From Diospyros lotus (lineage: Eukaryota; Streptophyta; Magnoliopsida; Ericales; Ebenaceae): a DNA stretch of 64,000 bases. Position 1 is the first letter of the stretch; each line of letters opens with the position of its first letter. Below the pieces are notes generated by a model. The model saw nothing but the letters and a program-made list of their open reading frames with translations. It did not search any database and was not told the DNA's origin. A program made the translations under genes and the position numbers. Shown in pieces: positions 59,744 to 64,000 of the stretch. Location of the stretch: NCBI RefSeq assembly GCF_014633365.1, contig NC_068347.1:27444493-27508492 (forward strand), read 5' to 3'.

Positions 59744-62729
59744 TGTAATGACCCATTTAATGGGTCTTAGATAATAATTATATTTTTGGTGTCGTGCATT
59801 TTATGTGAGCCTTAATTGTGAGATGCTAAGAATAATCTATGGGTGTTTAAGAGGTTAAATGGTGCAAATTGTTTCTTTGTGGTTAAGGGCAATTAATTTA
59901 AAATAGTATTTTTTTGGAAAAATATTTTGCTTGAAAATAAATTATTGTGAGTGTGTAAAATAAAACATAAATAATGATATTAAGTGTGCTTCGACCAAAT
60001 GTTTAAGACTAATGGAAGTAATGGGTTTAGAGAAACCCCGTGGGCCTAAAATGAATTGGGCTTTTGAGTGGGCTTGGGTCTTAAATAAAAGTGGGCCTTA
60101 ACATAAATTATATATATGTGTGCGTAAATTTGGTGATTAAAGAAAAATGAATAAGAAAATATAAATAAAGCCAAAAGACCAAAATGGGCTTGATAAAGTA
60201 GTGTTGTGTGTCTGAGTGTAGGAGGCAAATGTGAAAAAAATAAGCAAAGTTGGTGGCGATAAGGCAGCCATACCTTCTTACTTCTTCTTCAATTTTCAAT
60301 CTTGTTGAGAAATCACCTGTGTAAACCAACACACAACCAAGAACTATGGCAGTACCAACGATCCAAGAAGTTCGAATAGAACGAAACATAAACGCAAACA
60401 CAACGCACGCACGCAAGAATAGAAAATAAACAGTGCATATACGTGTTCGGATCAAAAGATCCTACTCACGGCATAGGCTCCGCCTTTAGTCAATCCATTA
60501 TATGAATATAAACAAGGGATTTATAGAATACATATACAAGATCCTCACGGCAACTCTTAAATCATAAACCAAACCAAAAAAACAAAAGACAAAACAAAAC
60601 CAGAGTACAAAGCTCAAAATACCCGAGTAACACATGCACTCAAACCTCATCAATCTCTCCCTCAAACCACCCAAGCGATTATGCATTTACCAGGAACGAG
60701 ATCGAAACCGCCATTGTCTTCTTCATTCTGATTCGCAAAGAGCGCCTTCAATCTTCTTCGCGATCTTGATGCTCGATTAAGGCTTATTTTCTAACTGTTG
60801 CACACACATTTCCCCCAAATGCCAGCCTTTATATATATGGGCTAAGGGACATGAATGAAAATAACAAGAAAAGAAGCAAGATACGAGCTTGGGCTTTGGC
60901 CCAATTTAATTTATATACGTATACACAAATACATATGAAATACAGCCCAAATGTAAAATACATTTTGAATCACAAATATTAACAAATCTCATTATCTCTC
61001 TCATTTTCTTAGTGCTCTCAGTAGCCTCTCCATTCTTCTTATTTTTTTCATCATCATCATCTTCTTCTTCATTCATTTTTCTCTTCTCTTGGTGGAGAAT
61101 AGAGCTTCAAGTGGAGGGTCTTCAACCTTGGGCAAGATCTTCATCTTCTTGGTCTCTCCATCTAAAGGCAAGCATCCATCTTCATTTCTTCTACTTTTTT
61201 TTAATGCAAGTTATATCCATATGTATAATCCATGTTCATATGTTCATATCCTCAATGGTGTTTTGAAAACTTACGTTCAGTGGTTTGTTACCATATTTTC
61301 TTAAATGTAGGTTTCTATCAAAGAGGTCATTAAGTCTTGTTTTGGGTCTCTATAGGGCTTGTTTTCCCCATATTTTCTTTAAGGAATGGCAACTTGAGGG
61401 TTAAGAGATTAGCCATGGATGATTTTGGATGGTTTGTGCTCATTTCGTGCATTTCGGGTTACGTGGAGTCGACTTGTTGTGGGTTAAGTTGACTTAGTCA
61501 AATCCAGTTTCTTTTGGGCTTTTCCCCTCGTTTTTTGCCAAGTCAACTAGTCCAGGAGGTTAAGTTGACTTGGCCACGACTTGACTGCACTGTGCGAGTT
61601 TTGCTGTTTTGGCCATAACTTTTAATATAGAATTTAGAATTAAGATCAGTTTGAAGCGTCATAATCTAAACTTCGAGGGATTCGATTTAATGTATAATAT
61701 CATATACTTTGGATAAGGTTTGAGTCAGTTAAGGCTTTCTTAAGTCTATATTAACCATAACGATCATGTTTTTGGAAGTTGTTAAGTAATGTTTTTGATT
61801 GACATGTCCACGGAAATCTCTTATCTTGTGTGATGCATTGCTATCATTATCTTTGTGCTTCTTATTATTATTTTGGACTGGCAGCTAAGTTCTGCAAGTG
61901 TGAGACGAGATGTCCCATTGAGCCCCTGATGCGAGTGAGGTGGCCATAAACCCGGTAGATGATGCTCTTGTCACTGTGGTGGTTGATGAATTTGATATAT
62001 ATATGTATGCATTTTAGTCATGGATATAGAGACCTAGAGGGCCAGTATGGCGCATGTATTTCGATCATTATATAAAATTGCATGAGTATGAATTGGTGGC
62101 TTCTTGTACCATGAGTCACATATGGAAAAAATGGGTTTTATGCCATTATTTAAATTGTGCAAATATCACTCTATGAGTTTCATGTGTGCCTTGTTGTTAA
62201 GTAAGGAGATATGCTATTAATAATGTAGAAGGCATGATCTAAAGCTTTGTTTTAAATGTCAGGTAGAGGTCTTTTATTGATTCTTATTTTATGCATGCCT
62301 TTATAAATCCATCTTATATTTATTCCCTTTGCTATATTTGTGCTTGCTGAGTCTTGTGACTTACTTGTTGCTTATTGTCATTCCAGATAAGAGAAAATCT
62401 ATAACGGAAAGAGAGTCTAGTGGGGCTTGAACTGGATTTTAGACATGTACAGAGATCTCCCATCGACCTAAAGATTTTGGGATTTGTGTGGAGGGCCAGT
62501 GTTAAAGGTTATTTATTTTTGTATGTTGTTGACACCCTTGTTTATTTTAAAAAGTGTATGACTTTTAAAGCCTTAAGAAATGTGGTATGAATGATTATTA
62601 CTCTTAGTAGGAGTGAACCCGTTTATTATATGAAGTTTTTGAGTTATGTTGATTTCTGTATTTCATTTTAGAAATATCTTATTTTGGATGTCCCACGCTA
62701 GCAGGTATATCTGGAGGCGGGCCCTAACA
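59744..62729 (+). mobile_element. Solo LTR inserted in the hAT element, itself interrupted
   Basis: TGTAATGACCC...GCGGGCCCTAACA, 2986 bases including a nested 682-base LTR. Flanking 5-mers are GAAAT (59739-59743) and TAAAT (62730-62734), 4 of 5 identical. Its GTGCTTGCTGAGTCTTGTGACT segment near 62340 is shared with the 50181 family, so they are relatives. No internal retroelement domains. Confidence 0.75.
60303..60984. mobile_element. Copia-type solo LTR nested in the larger solo LTR
   Basis: 682 bases with TGTTGAGAAATCACC...ATATTAACA ends and a perfect 5-base duplication AATCT (60298-60302, 60985-60989). It contains GTGTTCGGATCAAAAGATCC and CTACTCACGGC, as in many plant copia LTRs. Orientation not determined. 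Confidence 0.82.
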
Positions 62730-62734
62730 TAAAT

Positions 62735-63250
62735 ATTTTCAAGAAATAACGGCCAGTAGATTTCCAAACTTCACTCATCTTTGTGAGTTGACATTTTTTT
62801 TTATAAAAAAATTAAATAGAATTAGAAGACTAAGAGAGAAATAATTACAAAATTAAATTCTAATTACTAAGTGGAAAAAATGAAATTGAAATGAAAATTG
62901 AGAGAATGAATTGAAATAAAAGTTGAGAGAATGATAGCAAGAAGTGAGAATTGAGCTGTGAATCAAAAATAAAATTGAACTGTTATTTATAGAGTTTTTA
63001 AGTATTTTTTTAAATATTAATAATTATTAAAAAAAATAATTTTTGATAGTTCACATTGTAGACTAACGGTAAAAAAATTGACGGTTGAATATTTATTTTG
63101 TTTTTCTCAGTTTTATTTTTTTTAAAAATTGAAACCGAACTATAAATTTTCGATTCCGATTTTAATTTTTGAATTGAAACTAAAAAAATAATTTAATTTC
63201 AGTTTTTCAAGCAGCGAATTATTAAATTAATTCAATGCATATCCATTGAA
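62735..63250 (-). mobile_element. Probable second part of the split hAT element
   Basis: AT-rich sequence with GAAACCGAAC, TTTTCGATTCCGATTTT and GAATTGAAACT strings, a composition typical of subterminal hAT regions. Comparable GGAACTGGGGATCC and TTTCAATTTGAATC strings occur at the far left end (58163-58197). Exact terminal inverted repeats and the 8-base duplication were not found. Confidence 0.4.
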
Positions 63251-63473
63251 TAACACTATTTATAAAAATGATGGGGCGCTTATTTTAAAATAATAAATTC
63301 AATGCATATCCTGATATTCCATATTTCCATTCCAAGCTCTTCGACTTGGGATCATATCCCAAACGCATTGCATCGCCAGGGAGCAGTGACTACTCTTTGC
63401 CCTTTACCTCCGACCGGTCTCTCTTCCAAAGCTGTATTGAAGAAGAAATATTTCTCTATTTCGATCCCAGAAA

Positions 63474-63593
63474 ATGTGGAGGATGGCAGCGGCGCTGACA
63501 CGCATCGCGGCCGTCGGTGGTGGCACTGCCGCTCCTGCCCGCTCTGCACACTGCTCTTCCATGCATCACCCCGTCACTGTCCTCTGTCGCCAG
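63474..63593 (+). CDS. First exon of a gene with mitochondrial-type presequence (partial)
   Basis: ATG at 63474 opens a 40-codon exon ending at a GT donor (CGCCAG|GTGTATC), phase 0. The peptide MWRMAAALTRIAAVGGGTAA... is rich in Ala, Arg and Ser, has no acidic residue, and can form an amphipathic helix, as mitochondrial presequences do. The exon is much richer in G and C than its surroundings. The rest of the gene lies beyond 64000, so the product cannot be named. A longer frame through the region (63302-63676) ignores the donor and has no recognisable content. Confidence 0.65.
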
Positions 63594-64000
63594 GTGTATC
63601 ACCTCTCTCCCCCTTTATGGATCGGATCATTTTCTGTCTGATTATCTTTCTATATATTTTTGTTATTCGATTGTGACTTTGTGATTCTCGGCGTCAGTTT
63701 GCTATATTGATCGATTCGGAGTGAGGTTTTAGGACATGTGAATTGGATATGTACGGTAGTGGTACGCTTGTGCTCTTAGCTTCCGTCCCTGTTTGGTAGC
63801 CGAGAAGACCGAGGGAGTAATCGGGATATCCGAAATGTACAGCATTGCTTATTTATTTTTGACGTTTTCCCTTGTTCAATCAAACATAATTTTGTTTCTT
63901 ACGTTTTCCCTAAATCCCAGAAGTCAACTGTCGAGTAGATAGTCTGGTTCATCTTTCGTGTGTTTTGTTGTCATTGTTGTGAGAAAATGAAGGCAACGGT
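63594..64000 (+). other. Probable first intron of the partial gene
   Basis: T-rich sequence after the donor at 63594, with no convincing second exon before the window ends. Confidence 0.5.

Noticed and set aside
1..64000. CRISPR arrays, operons or prokaryotic islands
   Set aside because: No regularly spaced identical repeats with unique spacers and no prokaryotic gene organisation; the DNA is plant nuclear.

Overview
This is a stretch of plant nuclear genome, most likely a eudicot. The evidence is AT-rich DNA, small exons separated by GT-AG introns, plant-specific protein families, plant microsatellites and many plant-type retroelements. I cannot name the species.

Layout. 1-2670 is AT-rich DNA with no supported gene. 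2675-4075 holds a promoter-like block (TGGGCY motifs, telo-box, TATA), a candidate box C/D snoRNA (3033-3122) and a short insertion that looks like mitochondrial DNA carrying a decayed tRNA-Phe. 6319-7242 (+) is a two-exon chloroplast-targeted DUF2358 protein. 9305-26113 (-) is a 23-exon B3-type cyclin (CYCB3-1). Its intron 17 is 8.3 kb long because a Ty1-copia element (11666-19027) sits in it, and that element is itself split by a 5'-truncated RTE-type LINE (13363-15751). 28547-30994 (-) is an intronless mitochondrial-type PPR protein with an SMR-like C terminus. 32145-37604 (-) is an 8-exon ALA-interacting subunit (LEM3/CDC50) of P4-ATPase flippases. 63474-63593 (+) is the first coding exon of a gene that runs off the right edge and starts with a mitochondrial-type presequence.

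From about 38 kb to 63 kb I find no host gene. This part is layered transposon debris: two tRNA-derived SINEs with target-site duplications, a foldback element, a complete Cassandra TRIM with 5S-rRNA-derived LTRs (46052-46690), an inverted-repeat element filled with a GC-rich minisatellite (47541-48419), a ~2.7 kb solo LTR interrupted by a relative of itself (49803-55460 with 50181-53171 inside), and a hAT transposase pseudogene interrupted by a solo LTR that is interrupted by a copia-type solo LTR (58440-63250). Boundaries were read by eye from TG...CA ends and short direct repeats.

The host genes are unrelated housekeeping or cell-cycle genes (plastid protein, mitotic cyclin, mitochondrial RNA processing, flippase subunit). 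Nothing suggests they act as a cluster. I see no convincing new molecular system. The most notable items are the nested insertions, the predicted GC-AG intron in the cyclin, the snoRNA candidate, the altered tRNA anticodon and the minisatellite-bearing element.
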